Shown here piece after piece: positions 9,108 to 17,709 of a stretch of DNA of 64,000 nucleotides. The position numbers and the translations under genes are program-made. Position 1 is the first letter of the stretch. The number at the start of each line of letters is the position of its first letter. The DNA is from Flavobacteriales bacterium (GTDB lineage Bacteria > Bacteroidota > Bacteroidia > Flavobacteriales_F > PHOS-HE28), in assembly GCA_016715995.1 (NCBI GenBank), contig JADJXF010000019.1, positions 54,530 through 118,529 on the forward strand, in the 5' to 3' direction. The notes below the pieces were generated by a model. That model was not told the DNA's origin and did not search any database. It was given only the letters and a program-made list of their open reading frames with translations.

Positions 9108-9866
9108 TCAATCCATGGCGAAGGGCTGGACGACGAGACCCGCTTCCACTTCGTTTTCCGTGGCGAGGCTGATGATGTGCGACTGGCCGATGGGCCAAGT
9201 GCGTACATGGTAACATTGGGCCGCGAGGCGCTCGAAGTCGTCATGGGTGATGGTCATCTCATTGCGCGCGCGGTTCACGCCGAGGGAGCGGAGGTCCTCC
9301 ATGATGCCGACGCCGCTCGCCTTGAGGATGGCCTCTTTGCGCGTCCAGTATTCCAGGAAGAGCCGCTTCGCATCCGGGCTCTGACCGATCTCCGCAATTT
9401 CCTCCGGCGTGAAGTAGTGGTTGCTCACGGCGGCATGGTCCACAGCGCGGCCCATGGTCTCCAGGTCAACGCCAATCGGTTCATCGGCGCACAGGCCGAT
9501 GAGCACGGCGTCCTTCGTGTCGCTGAAATTGAAATGCGGGCCACGGTCGGCGAGGCTCGGCTTGCCGAAGGGTCCGCGCTCGTAACGGATAGCGGTCGCC
9601 TCGGTGTCCGTGACCCTGCCGAGCACATCGCGCAGCAAGCCATGACCGAGGACGAAGCGCTCCCGGTCTTGATCGAACCTGAATCGCCCGGCCCGTGCGC
9701 GCTCGGCGTCGTCGAGCACGCCTTGATATCGATCCTCTTCCGCGCGGAGGTGCTCCAGTCGAGCGAAGACGAGCGTGCAGGTGCCGCTGATGAGCGTAAG
9801 GGCTGGCAGTCCGGCGGCAACGGGCAGTTCGGTGCCGCTGCGGACATGGATCTGGAGCGTGCGCAT
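9108..9866 (-). CDS. 4'-phosphopantetheinyl transferase superfamily protein
   Basis: About 252 residues with the superfamily motifs in order: FNFSDTKD, IGVDLE, and YWTRKEAILKASG. These contain the Mg2+-binding Asp and Glu and the catalytic Lys of the Sfp type. It should move the phosphopantetheine arm of CoA onto a serine of a carrier protein. The length fits Sfp-type rather than the short AcpS type. The start at MRTLQIHV is chosen; the upstream extension has no domain content. It converges with the helicase gene. Confidence 0.85.
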   Translation of the reverse strand: MRTLQIHVRSGTELPVAAGLPALTLISGTCTLVFARLEHLRAEEDRYQGVLDDAERARAGRFRFDQDRERFVLGHGLLRDVLGRVTDTEATAIRYERGPFGKPSLADRGPHFNFSDTKDAVLIGLCADEPIGVDLETMGRAVDHAAVSNHYFTPEEIAEIGQSPDAKRLFLEYWTRKEAILKASGVGIMEDLRSLGVNRARNEMTITHDDFERLAAQCYHVRTWPIGQSHIISLATENEVEAGLVVQPFAMD

Positions 9867-9912
9867 CGTCGTTCGCGAAGGAAGCGGTTCCGCAGGGATG
9901 GTGGAAAGGAAG

Positions 9913-9936
9913 AAGGGCCGCCTCTCGGCAGCCCTT
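9913..9936 (-). terminator. Possible hairpin terminator after the esterase-like gene
   Basis: A hairpin with stem AAGGGC-GCC pairing GGC-GCCCTT, with one internal mismatch and a TCTC loop. On the minus strand it is followed by a pyrimidine-rich stretch. It lies just past the stop of the gene ending at 9959. Confidence 0.4.
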
Positions 9937-9958
9937 CCCATTGTTCATTCAGCTGCGC

Positions 9959-11632
9959 TCAGTCGAGCATCAGCTTGCGCACAAGGCGCACGTTGTGCTC
10001 CAGTTCCAGTTCCACGAAGTAGGTGCCGGAGACGAGGCCCTCGCGGGCGATGGTGAACTGGGTGCTGTTGGCATTCGCCATCGCTACTTGACGACCGTTG
10101 ATGTCGAGCACGCGGTAGCGGCGCACGATGCCGTTGGCGCTGGTGATGTATACCACATCGCTGGCCGGGTTGGGGGCCATGCGAACGCCCGACTCGTAGC
10201 CTTCCTCATCGATGCCGACGAGCGAGCAGGGGCCGAGTTGCAGGGCGCACACGATACGCGGGTTCATATAGCCCATGACGGTATCGATATAGGTGCGTCC
10301 CTTGGTGGCGCTCATATCCGGATTGCTCGCCAGGCTGGCCTGGTGGGCAGTGATCGGGGGCGGGCCGGCGCTCACCACGGTCTGCGCGAGGGCGCTGTTC
10401 GGGTCCCACCATTGCCAAGGGCTGGATTCTTCCTGGGCCGGTGCTGGGAAATCCGGACGAACCATGGGGAAGAGGCCTTCCACGTTGCTCCGGATCTGCA
10501 CGTTCACGGTTCCATGGGTCTGCGTGCTGCCGTACAGGTTGCGCGCCCGGATGGTGAAGGGGTCATTGCTGGGCAGCGAGGCGAAGCTGCTGTTGTTGCC
10601 ATATTGGTTCACCAGTTCCATGAAGAGGTTGCTGCCCTGCACGGGCACCACGGGGCCGCCGGTGGTGGGCACGATCACAATGCCTTCGGTGAAGGGCGCG
10701 AGGGGATCGAATACGGTGTGGAAGGCCACCATCGGCTGGTCGCCATCGGCAAGCCAACTGGTGTCGGCCAAGGCACCACCCATGTTCACGCAGAACTGCG
10801 AAGCGCTGGTCTGTCCGTTGGGACGATAAAGGGTCATCTGGCCGTTGAGCCCTTCGATGTCACCTACTATCGCCGGGTCCACGAAGCTCACGTTGGGGTT
10901 GAACGGATCCGGGCGGAACTTCTCGATGTAGAGTTCCTGCACATCATCCAAGGTGGCGTGGGCCAAGGTGATGTAGCCGCCGGTGCCTTCGCCCAGCACG
11001 ATGATCTTGTTCGGATTGATCCGGTAGGTGGTGGCTTCTGCCTTCATGGTGCGCACGCACTGGCGCACATCGTGCAGGGCGCGGTAGATGGCGTTCAGCA
11101 AGCTGCCCCGGCGCTCGAGTTCGGTGGCGGCCAGCGGGTTCCAACCGAGGCGATAGCTCATGCTCACGGCCACGTAGCCGCGTCGCGCCATGCGCTTGCA
11201 GCTCTCCACCGCGCAGCTATCCTTGCGGGTCCCGTTGGGGCTGCCGTTGAAGGGGGGCGGGAGCGCGTTGCCGGTGTGCACGTATACCACCAGTGGGCGC
11301 TGCATCTCGGTGTCGATGCCCTGGTTGGGCTCATACACATCCATGCGCACATTGGTCACCTTGATCGCCGTGCTGGCATCGCCGGGGTTGAAATACGCCG
11401 CAGGGATGGGATTGCCCAGTGACACCGCAGTCTGCAGCTCTGTGAGATTGGCCGGCACATCGGGCGAGGCGAGGTTGCTGGTGAGGAAATCGATGTTCGT
11501 GCCGTAGATCACATCGTTGGTGATCGTCATGTTCGCATCGCTGAAGACCTCGGAGAGGTAGCGTTGCGCGCTCGCCGATGTCGTCAGCGCGATGGCAGCG
11601 AAGGCAAGGGCCAAGTGTAAGGTTCGTTTCAT
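9959..11632 (-). CDS. Secreted alpha/beta-hydrolase-like (carboxylesterase-type) protein with T9SS sorting domain
   Basis: A 557-residue protein with a signal peptide (ends TSASAQ) and an esterase-like core with PLVVYVHTGN and ARRGYVAVSMSYRLGW. The C-terminal T9SS type A domain starts near MAPNPASDVVYI and ends YFVELELEHNVRLVRKLMLD. The elbow where carboxylesterases have GESAGG reads GEGTGGY, so the usual nucleophilic serine is missing. It may be a non-catalytic binding protein or use another residue. A TACCTTCG box lies 24 nt upstream. Expected location is the cell surface or medium. Confidence 0.8.
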   Translation of the reverse strand: MKRTLHLALAFAAIALTTSASAQRYLSEVFSDANMTITNDVIYGTNIDFLTSNLASPDVPANLTELQTAVSLGNPIPAAYFNPGDASTAIKVTNVRMDVYEPNQGIDTEMQRPLVVYVHTGNALPPPFNGSPNGTRKDSCAVESCKRMARRGYVAVSMSYRLGWNPLAATELERRGSLLNAIYRALHDVRQCVRTMKAEATTYRINPNKIIVLGEGTGGYITLAHATLDDVQELYIEKFRPDPFNPNVSFVDPAIVGDIEGLNGQMTLYRPNGQTSASQFCVNMGGALADTSWLADGDQPMVAFHTVFDPLAPFTEGIVIVPTTGGPVVPVQGSNLFMELVNQYGNNSSFASLPSNDPFTIRARNLYGSTQTHGTVNVQIRSNVEGLFPMVRPDFPAPAQEESSPWQWWDPNSALAQTVVSAGPPPITAHQASLASNPDMSATKGRTYIDTVMGYMNPRIVCALQLGPCSLVGIDEEGYESGVRMAPNPASDVVYITSANGIVRRYRVLDINGRQVAMANANSTQFTIAREGLVSGTYFVELELEHNVRLVRKLMLD

Positions 11633-11656
11633 GGGGTCTCGGGTTGTTTGGAGTGC

Positions 11657-11664
11657 CGAAGGTA
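11657..11664 (-). promoter_or_regulatory. Putative -7 box TACCTTCG of the esterase-like gene
   Basis: The minus-strand TACCTTCG fits the TAnnTTCG variant seen before several genes here. It is 24 nt upstream of the ATG at 11632. Confidence 0.35.
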
Positions 11665-11726
11665 GGCGCCACGCCTCAAGTCCCGAACACGCGGCGTCTG
11701 GGGTTCACAACCCTTCAGCCCCCCGC

Positions 11727-14696
11727 CTACCGCTTGTCCAACTCGTAGATCAATTGGATGTAGGCCAAGCGGCCCACGAAGGGCCCGCCATACACCATGC
11801 GGACGCGATTGTCGAAGACGCGGTCGAGTTTGTCCTCCGATGCCACATCAGCATCCACGAGCGGCACAAGGCCGAAGAGGTTGCTGCCGCCGAGCTTCAC
11901 AGTGAGGTGATGGGCGGGGAACTTCACGTTCACCTGCGCGTCGACCATGTCGTAGCTGGGGATGGGGCCGGTGAACTGCGGCGAGCCGGTGAAGGTGAAG
12001 CCCTCCACGAACTTCCAGTTGATGCCGAAGCCGAGGTTGGGCTTGTCGGTGCCGGGCACCTTCAGGTCGTGGCCGGTGAAGCTGAGGTTGAACTTGTTCA
12101 GCGGCGTGTTGAAGGCCGGGATGATTGGGTCGTCATCGCCTGTGACCAGCTGATTGTAGCTGTAGTTCACGCCGTAAGTCATCTTCGTACGGAAGTAGCT
12201 CACGCCGACATTGACGCCTTGCGTGCGCACCAAACTGCTGGCATTCGCGGCCAGGCGGTATGCCTGCAAGCCTCCGTCGGGGTATCCTGGCGCCTGTGGA
12301 TCGTTGGCGGGGCGGAATCGTCCGTACAGCCCGATGATGTAGCCGATGAAATCCGTGTACCAGCTATGGTAGGCGCTCGCATCGATGTAGAATTTCTCAG
12401 CATGCGTGCCGCGATAGCCTACCTCGATGGTCCGCACCTGCTCGGGGCGCAGGCGGTCAACATTGAAGTAGTCCAGCTTGTTTAGGCCTTCAAGCAGCGT
12501 GGGTGACGTGCGATACGCATTGAAGCTCTCGAGGGTGATCAAACTGTCCTCGCCGGCCTCGAACTGGCCATCCACATTGCCCAAGAGGATTGCGCGCCCC
12601 ACATTATAGTAGAGGTATTGGTCGGCGAGGGTGGGGTTGCGGATGGCGCTGCTGAAGGAGAACCGGAATGTCCTGTCCTGGCGAGGCGTATAAACCATCG
12701 AGGCGGCAGGGGAGAAGAGCGCGTTGAAGTTCTGGTTCTTGTCCATCCGCAGGGTCACGGTGGTCCTCAGCTTGTCCTCCATCAGCTTCTTTTCCAGGCC
12801 GGCGTACATCCCGAACTCTCGGTTGCGAATCACCACATCGCCGGTATCGCGGAAGATGGTGCCCGCGCTGTTGGGCATGTATTGGCGGAAGCTGCCGCCC
12901 ACGACAAGTTCTCCCCACGGCGTCTTCGGTACCGTGGTACTTCTTGCCGTGTCCCACCCGATACTACCAAGTTTGAAACGATACTCGCCCATCGCGTGTG
13001 CGAGCTTGCTCCGGTCGTAGAACAGCGATCCGCCCTCGGTGAAGCGTTTGCCGCGTATCTCATCGAGTTTCGCCTCGAAGCGGTCGGTGCCCACCACGTA
13101 AAGTGGGTCCAGATCGCTGTTGTCGATGTGAGCGATGCTGTCAGCCACTTCAGTGTGGTACGCGGTGAACAGACCTTCATTGTTAGCGACGAACTGCGCT
13201 AAGTAGTCGTCATATTGCTGCAGGGTCGTGATTCCCGAGCCCGGCAAAAGGGCCTCCTGCAACGTCATGAAGTCGGGGTATTCCTGGTTGATGCGTGGCT
13301 TAATCCAGGTTTCCCAGAGCGTGAAGTACTTGATGTTCCATTCGCGCGTCGCTCCGGCCGCCTCCTGAAGCCTCACGCCGGTTGTGAAGATGTCATAGGT
13401 GTCGCCCGCATCCTCGGTGGTCATGTAGCCGCGCAGGAACCATGTGCCTTCCCTGCGGAGTTCCAGCTTATGCTGGTAGAACTGCACGTTTTCCAAGCGG
13501 TAACGGTTCTCGCCCTGGTACACAGTGCTGCCCCGGCTGTAGTTGCTCGCGGCAATCACCTCCAGGCTATCCGACAATTTATAGTGCAGCGATAGCCCGG
13601 CTTTCAGATTGTTGGTGCCGTAGTCCACGAGGTCAGCTTCGCGATACCCGGGCCTGAGGTAGAGTCCAAGGCCCGGATAATTGACGCGCGAGAAGAGGTC
13701 TCGTGAAAAGTCGTTGTTCACCGTCACGTTCTCATCACCGTAGATGTTCACGCCATCGTAGCGTCCGGGGTTGCCAACCTGGGTGGGCGAGTTGCTCGTC
13801 GCGCCGTAATCGCGCGCAAACCAGTCTTCGGCGCGCATGGCCATCAGATTCAGCTTGTAGGCGAAGCGGTCCTTGCCGGCGGAATCCTTGAACTTCTGCG
13901 CCCAGCGCACGCAGCCTTCCAGCAGGTCGCGTTCGCCGGCCTTGGCGCTCACGCTCAGCCCGGGGAAGACCCACGGGCTCTTCGTGGTCATGCTGATCAC
14001 GCCGTTGAAGGCGCCGGGGCCGAAGTACGCCGTACTGGCGCCTGCGACCACGTCCACCTTCATCACATCCAGGTCGCTCGCGCCGAGGAAATTTCCCAGC
14101 GAGAAATTGAGGCCCGGGCTCTGGTTGTCCACGCCATCGATCAATTGAAGGGAGCGCACCGGGCTGGTGCTGTTGAAGCCGCGGGTGTTGATCACCTTGA
14201 AGCCCATGCTCGCGGCCGTCATGTCCACGCCCTTCAAGGTGCCAAGGCTTTCATAGAAGTCGCCGCTGGGCGCTTCGCGGATGGCAATCACATCCATGCT
14301 CTCCACGGTGAGCGGTGCCTGTTTCTGTTTCTCGCTGATGCGGCTGCCCACCACTTCGGCCGCGCGCAGGAGCACTTGATCGGTGCCGAGCCTGAACTTG
14401 AGTTCCTTGTCCAGGCTCCTCACCTCCACCTCCTGCGTGGTGTAGCCCACGAAACTGATCATCAGCGTGTACGGCGGCAACTCGTTCACCAGCAGCTCGA
14501 ACCGGCCATCGATATCGGTGGTGGTGCCGATGGTGGTTCCCTTCAACACCACGTTGGCGCCAATGAGCGTCTCGCCAGTCGTGGCATCAGCTACGGTTCC
14601 ACGCAGCTTGTATTGCTGCGCCTGCGCGGCCGCCACGCAGCAGCAGGGAAGCACCATGCGTGCAAGGGAGCGGAGAAGCCTATGCAGGGAGGGCAT
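11727..14696 (-). CDS. TonB-dependent outer-membrane receptor with carboxypeptidase-like N-terminal domain
   Basis: A 989-residue outer-membrane transporter. A signal peptide (ends AAAQAQ) is followed by a carboxypeptidase-regulatory-like beta-sandwich (GTVADATTGETLIGANVVL). The plug has RSLQLIDGVDNQ and TAYFGPGAFNGVISMTTKSP, and a long beta-barrel ends in an aromatic-rich strand (LAYIQLIYEL). It imports a ligand using TonB energy. The substrate is not evident, and no SusD partner is adjacent, so it is not a clear polysaccharide locus. A TATCTTGG box ends 9 nt before the ATG. Confidence 0.92.
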   Translation of the reverse strand: MPSLHRLLRSLARMVLPCCCVAAAQAQQYKLRGTVADATTGETLIGANVVLKGTTIGTTTDIDGRFELLVNELPPYTLMISFVGYTTQEVEVRSLDKELKFRLGTDQVLLRAAEVVGSRISEKQKQAPLTVESMDVIAIREAPSGDFYESLGTLKGVDMTAASMGFKVINTRGFNSTSPVRSLQLIDGVDNQSPGLNFSLGNFLGASDLDVMKVDVVAGASTAYFGPGAFNGVISMTTKSPWVFPGLSVSAKAGERDLLEGCVRWAQKFKDSAGKDRFAYKLNLMAMRAEDWFARDYGATSNSPTQVGNPGRYDGVNIYGDENVTVNNDFSRDLFSRVNYPGLGLYLRPGYREADLVDYGTNNLKAGLSLHYKLSDSLEVIAASNYSRGSTVYQGENRYRLENVQFYQHKLELRREGTWFLRGYMTTEDAGDTYDIFTTGVRLQEAAGATREWNIKYFTLWETWIKPRINQEYPDFMTLQEALLPGSGITTLQQYDDYLAQFVANNEGLFTAYHTEVADSIAHIDNSDLDPLYVVGTDRFEAKLDEIRGKRFTEGGSLFYDRSKLAHAMGEYRFKLGSIGWDTARSTTVPKTPWGELVVGGSFRQYMPNSAGTIFRDTGDVVIRNREFGMYAGLEKKLMEDKLRTTVTLRMDKNQNFNALFSPAASMVYTPRQDRTFRFSFSSAIRNPTLADQYLYYNVGRAILLGNVDGQFEAGEDSLITLESFNAYRTSPTLLEGLNKLDYFNVDRLRPEQVRTIEVGYRGTHAEKFYIDASAYHSWYTDFIGYIIGLYGRFRPANDPQAPGYPDGGLQAYRLAANASSLVRTQGVNVGVSYFRTKMTYGVNYSYNQLVTGDDDPIIPAFNTPLNKFNLSFTGHDLKVPGTDKPNLGFGINWKFVEGFTFTGSPQFTGPIPSYDMVDAQVNVKFPAHHLTVKLGGSNLFGLVPLVDADVASEDKLDRVFDNRVRMVYGGPFVGRLAYIQLIYELDKR

Positions 14697-14730
14697 GCTT
14701 GCGGACCAAGATAGATGGATGGCCGATCCC

Positions 14731-15177
14731 TCAAAGTCCGCGGGCCATCGCCGCTGCCGTCACCACCATGAGCAGGAGCAACGGCACCTGCAGCCAGGTG
14801 AGACGGGCTAGCAGCGTCGAGCGCTCCAAGGCGATAGGCTGACCTTTCTTCAATGCCTTGCGCCAGCGGATCAGCGTCGTCATCGGCAGCATTTCCAACA
14901 AGAGGACGATGCCGAACAGGCCGAGTTTGCCCGCGAACCAATGGCTTTCGAGATAGTAATCCGTGCCCTTTTCCAATCCGCCGAAGGCGCGCCAGAGACC
15001 GGTGCCCAGCCAGAGCAGAGCGGCGATGCCATACCAGTTGTCGGTCAGGAAGACCGCTGGCAGGTCGGCCGTGGAGCGGACACGCCTAAGCGCACGCGCA
15101 CGGCCGTATACCGCAGCGATGCCGATAGCCAGCGCGAAGAGGTGTAGGACCGCGAGGAGGAATCGGAGGGTGAGCAT
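14731..15177 (-). CDS. DUF2214-like four-helix membrane protein
   Basis: 148 residues with four hydrophobic helices (residues ~3-25, 48-66, 84-104, 127-146). It resembles the DUF2214 family in RFLLAVLHLFALAIG and YGRARALRR at the N-terminus. Function is unknown. It is divergent from ccmB, which may be coincidence. Confidence 0.7.
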   Translation of the reverse strand: MLTLRFLLAVLHLFALAIGIAAVYGRARALRRVRSTADLPAVFLTDNWYGIAALLWLGTGLWRAFGGLEKGTDYYLESHWFAGKLGLFGIVLLLEMLPMTTLIRWRKALKKGQPIALERSTLLARLTWLQVPLLLLMVVTAAAMARGL

Positions 15178-15270
15178 GCCTTAGTCGCGCGATTGGGTGC
15201 GGGCGAAGTTGGTGCTTGGCCGTCAATCGTCGCGGCCATGCGCCATGACGCGCTTCTACCTTGCGCCGCC

Positions 15271-15936
15271 ATGCGCTCCGAGATCCTGCACCTGCTGCGG
15301 CTGGAGGTCGCGCTCGACCTGCGCCAGCGCGCGGCCTGGGGCGGCATGCTGCTCTATGTGGTGAGCGCGGTGTACGTGTGCCACCTGACCATGAAGGACG
15401 CCTTGGGCACCGGCACCTGGAACGCGCTCTTCTGGATCATCCTCCTCTTCGCCGCGTTCAATGCGCTGGCCCGCTCCTTCCTGCGCGAGGACCAGGGCCG
15501 TCAGCTATACCTATACACGCTGGCGCATCCCCGGAGCGTGGTGCTGGCGCGCGCGCTGTACAACGCCGTCACCATGGTCGTGCTCAGCCTCCTGAGCCTG
15601 CTGTTCTATGCGCTCTTCCTGGGCAACGATGCCCTGGCGCAGGCCGATCTGCCGCAGTTCATCACGGCCGTGGTGCTGGGCGGCATCGGCTTCGCGGCGG
15701 TGCTCACGCTCATCGCGGCGCTCGCGGCGCGCGCGGGCAATGGCATCGGTCTCATGGCCATCCTTGGCTTCCCGATCGTGCTGCCGATGCTGCTGGCGGT
15801 GATGCGCGCCAGCCAGCTCGCGCTCAGTGGCGCGGCATGGGCGGAGACGGGCATGTACTTCCTCGGCATCGCGGCGTTGGACGTGGTCACCGTAGCATTG
15901 GCCTGGTTGCTCTTCCCGTACCTTTGGCGCGATTGA
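15271..15936 (+). CDS. ccmB: Heme exporter protein CcmB
   Basis: A 221-residue membrane subunit of the CcmAB ABC transporter of cytochrome c maturation System I. Six hydrophobic helices are visible, with the family features RSFLREDQGRQLYLYTLAHP near residues 60-80 and GFPIVLPMLLA in a later helix. No ccmA ATPase gene is next to it, so that subunit must be elsewhere. The ATG at 15271 follows a TACCTTGC box with a 6-nt gap. It is the first gene of the ccm run, and ccmC begins 2 nt after its stop. Confidence 0.9.
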   Translation: MRSEILHLLRLEVALDLRQRAAWGGMLLYVVSAVYVCHLTMKDALGTGTWNALFWIILLFAAFNALARSFLREDQGRQLYLYTLAHPRSVVLARALYNAVTMVVLSLLSLLFYALFLGNDALAQADLPQFITAVVLGGIGFAAVLTLIAALAARAGNGIGLMAILGFPIVLPMLLAVMRASQLALSGAAWAETGMYFLGIAALDVVTVALAWLLFPYLWRD

Positions 15937-15938
15937 CG

Positions 15939-16961
15939 ATGAAGCAATGGTGGTGGAAATTTCTGGCGGTCGGGCTGGTGCTCATCGCATCCATCGCCGC
16001 GTTGCGCACGCCGCTGGCACCAGCGGTGGTGCATGCTTCTGAAGGAGCGCTGAAGCCGGGACCGAATACCGTTACCGTGCTGGGCTATGCCACGCGCTTC
16101 ACGCAGGAATCGCCGCGTGTGTTCGTGGAGAACGGAGGGCAGTTCATCGCCGCCGATCAGGTGGAGGTGCTGGATGATCGGCGCATCACCGCGCGATTCC
16201 TGGTTCCCGAAGGCTTGCGTGAGGACATGAGCGACCTGCTCGTGAGCACTACGACGCAGGGCACCATGCGCCTGTTCGATGCCTTCTACAATCCGGAGAA
16301 AGGCAGCGGCGCATTGGAAGGCGTGACCGAGGGACCTCCGCGAACCGAGCGCACCGACTTCGCGTTCCCGAACCGCAACATCCTCTACGAGAGCATCCGC
16401 AACCTCCACTTCCACGTGCCCATGTGGTTCACCATGATGCTCCTGCAGACCATCGCGTTGGTGTTCAGCATAAGTGTGCTCGGCAGCGGCAATCCGCTGC
16501 ACGACCGTGGCGCGCTCGCCGCCGTGCATGTGAGCCTGCTCTTCGCTGGCATGGGCCTGCTCACGGGCAGCCTCTGGGCGCGTGCCACCTGGGGTGGCTG
16601 GTGGACGAGCGATGCCAAGCTCAACGGCGCGGCCGTCACCGTGCTCATCTACCTGGCGTACCTGGTGCTGCGCGGCAGCGTGAACGATCCCGCCAAGCGC
16701 GCTAGGCTCGCGGCCATCTACAACGTGTTCGCGTATGTGCTCATGCTGCTCTTCATCATGGCCCTACCGCGCATGACCGCCAGCCTGCATCCGGGCAGCG
16801 GCGGCAATCCCGCGTTCAGCCAGTACGACCTCGACGACAGCCTGCGCCCTGTCTTCTACGCGGCTGTGCTCGGGTGGATGGGCATCGGCACTTGGCTGCT
16901 CAACCTTCAGTACCGCCTCGCGCGAATCGAGATCGCTCATGACCATGCGCACCACCGTTAG
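15939..16961 (+). CDS. ccmC: Heme handling protein CcmC (CcmC/CcsA family)
   Basis: A 340-residue membrane protein. The tryptophan-rich heme-handling motif WGGWWTSDAKLNG lies between two helices, with conserved His residues in HFHVPMWF and MTASLHP, as in CcmC. A periplasmic insertion of about 100 residues after the first helix (GALKPGPNTVTVLGYATRF onward) is larger than in proteobacterial CcmC and looks like the Bacteroidota form. Its role is to load heme onto CcmE. It overlaps ccmD by 23 nt. Confidence 0.88.
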   Translation: MKQWWWKFLAVGLVLIASIAALRTPLAPAVVHASEGALKPGPNTVTVLGYATRFTQESPRVFVENGGQFIAADQVEVLDDRRITARFLVPEGLREDMSDLLVSTTTQGTMRLFDAFYNPEKGSGALEGVTEGPPRTERTDFAFPNRNILYESIRNLHFHVPMWFTMMLLQTIALVFSISVLGSGNPLHDRGALAAVHVSLLFAGMGLLTGSLWARATWGGWWTSDAKLNGAAVTVLIYLAYLVLRGSVNDPAKRARLAAIYNVFAYVLMLLFIMALPRMTASLHPGSGGNPAFSQYDLDDSLRPVFYAAVLGWMGIGTWLLNLQYRLARIEIAHDHAHHR

Positions 16962-17163
16962 GCTTTTCCTTCTTCTCGTGGTGCTCACGGCGCCTTCGGC
17001 GGCCTTTGCGCAAGGTGAGCCGGACTGGCTTGTCGACACGCTTTACGGAAGCGGGAAGATCAACACCGTCGTCGCCGTGGTGTCGGTGATCCTGCTCGGG
17101 CTGGCCCTCTGGCTCTTCCGTCTCGACCGGCGGATCGCACGCATAGAACAACGCACGAAATGA
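16939..17163 (+). CDS. ccmD: CcmD-like small membrane protein
   Basis: 74 residues: an N-terminal hydrophobic segment that looks like a signal peptide (ends AAFAQ), a short periplasmic stretch, one transmembrane helix (VVAVVSVILLGLALWLF) and a basic tail. Size, topology and position between ccmC and ccmE fit CcmD, which helps release holo-CcmE from CcmC. Starts at 16939 or 16945 are both possible. The stop overlaps the ccmE ATG by 4 nt. Confidence 0.75.
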   Translation: MTMRTTVRLFLLLVVLTAPSAAFAQGEPDWLVDTLYGSGKINTVVAVVSVILLGLALWLFRLDRRIARIEQRTK

Positions 17164-17558
17164 AGCGCTCGCACATCATCGCCCTCGTGCTCATCGCCAT
17201 CGCCATGGCGGCCTTCATCGCCACACTGGCCGATAGCAGCACCTTCGTCGACCTGGCGCAGGCCAAGGCGAAGCCCGGCAAGGAGTTCAAGGTGAAGGGC
17301 TACCTGGACAAGAGCGCGCCCGTGGAGTACGAGCCGATCACCAACGCCAACCTCACCACCTTCACCCTGGTGGACGACAACGGCGAGAAGTGCGTGGTCC
17401 GGCTGGCGAAGGCGAAGCCCTATGATTTCGAGCGGTCGGAGAGCATCGTGCTCACCGGTCGCGTGAACGAAGCGGGCGAATTCGAGGCGCACGACATGCT
17501 GATGAAGTGCCCGAGCAAGTACAACGAGATGCAGCAAATGACGGAGGTTGAGGGTTGA
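17160..17558 (+). CDS. ccmE: Heme chaperone CcmE, CxxxY variant
   Basis: A 132-residue membrane-anchored OB-fold protein with N-terminal helix HIIALVLIAIAMAAFIATL, then the CcmE core (KEFKVKGYLDKSA, FTLVDDNGEKCVVR, IVLTGRVNEAGEFEAHDMLMK). In the classical protein heme is bound through His in HxxxY; here that site reads CPSKY, i.e. Cys-x3-Tyr. CxxxY forms are known from some archaea and sulfate reducers and bind heme through cysteine. It hands heme to CcmF. Confidence 0.9.
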   Translation: MKRSHIIALVLIAIAMAAFIATLADSSTFVDLAQAKAKPGKEFKVKGYLDKSAPVEYEPITNANLTTFTLVDDNGEKCVVRLAKAKPYDFERSESIVLTGRVNEAGEFEAHDMLMKCPSKYNEMQQMTEVEG

Positions 17559-17647
17559 TGGTTGGGCAACCGTAGCGTCGACCCCCAGGGTCGAATGAGT
17601 GGTTTGGTTGGAATAGGCAGACGCACTGCCGTCTATTGCGGGAAGAA

Positions 17648-17709
17648 TTGAACACCACGCCAATCGAATACATCGGAGAGCATGCCTGGCAGGCCAGTTC
17701 GGCCATGCG
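17648..17709 (+). other. ccmF: Displaced 5' end of ccmF separated by a one-base deletion
   Basis: From a TTG at 17648 this frame reads NTTPIEYIGEHAW, a typical Bacteroidota CcmF N-terminus. After the tgg at 17687-17689 the next residues PGQFGHAL appear only in the downstream frame. One base seems to be missing at about 17689-17691. Without the shift, CcmF would start here or slightly upstream rather than at the TTG at 17710. The same gap (17559-17647) also holds a short hairpin CGACCC-cca-GGGTCG. Confidence 0.7.

Noticed and set aside
9941..11422. Open frame of 493 codons antisense to the esterase-like gene
   Set aside because: Composition (His, Ala, Val, Gly repeats) is that of a GC-rich antisense shadow; the minus strand has a signal peptide and a T9SS domain.
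15261..16961. One 566-codon frame covering ccmB and ccmC
   Set aside because: The first 226 codons are out of frame with ccmB, which is clear in the neighbouring frame; only the part from 15939 is real (ccmC).
17559..17647. Riboswitch or small RNA between ccmE and ccmF
   Set aside because: Only two short hairpins (CGACCC-cca-GGGTCG and AGACG-CGTCT) are present; not enough to support an RNA call.
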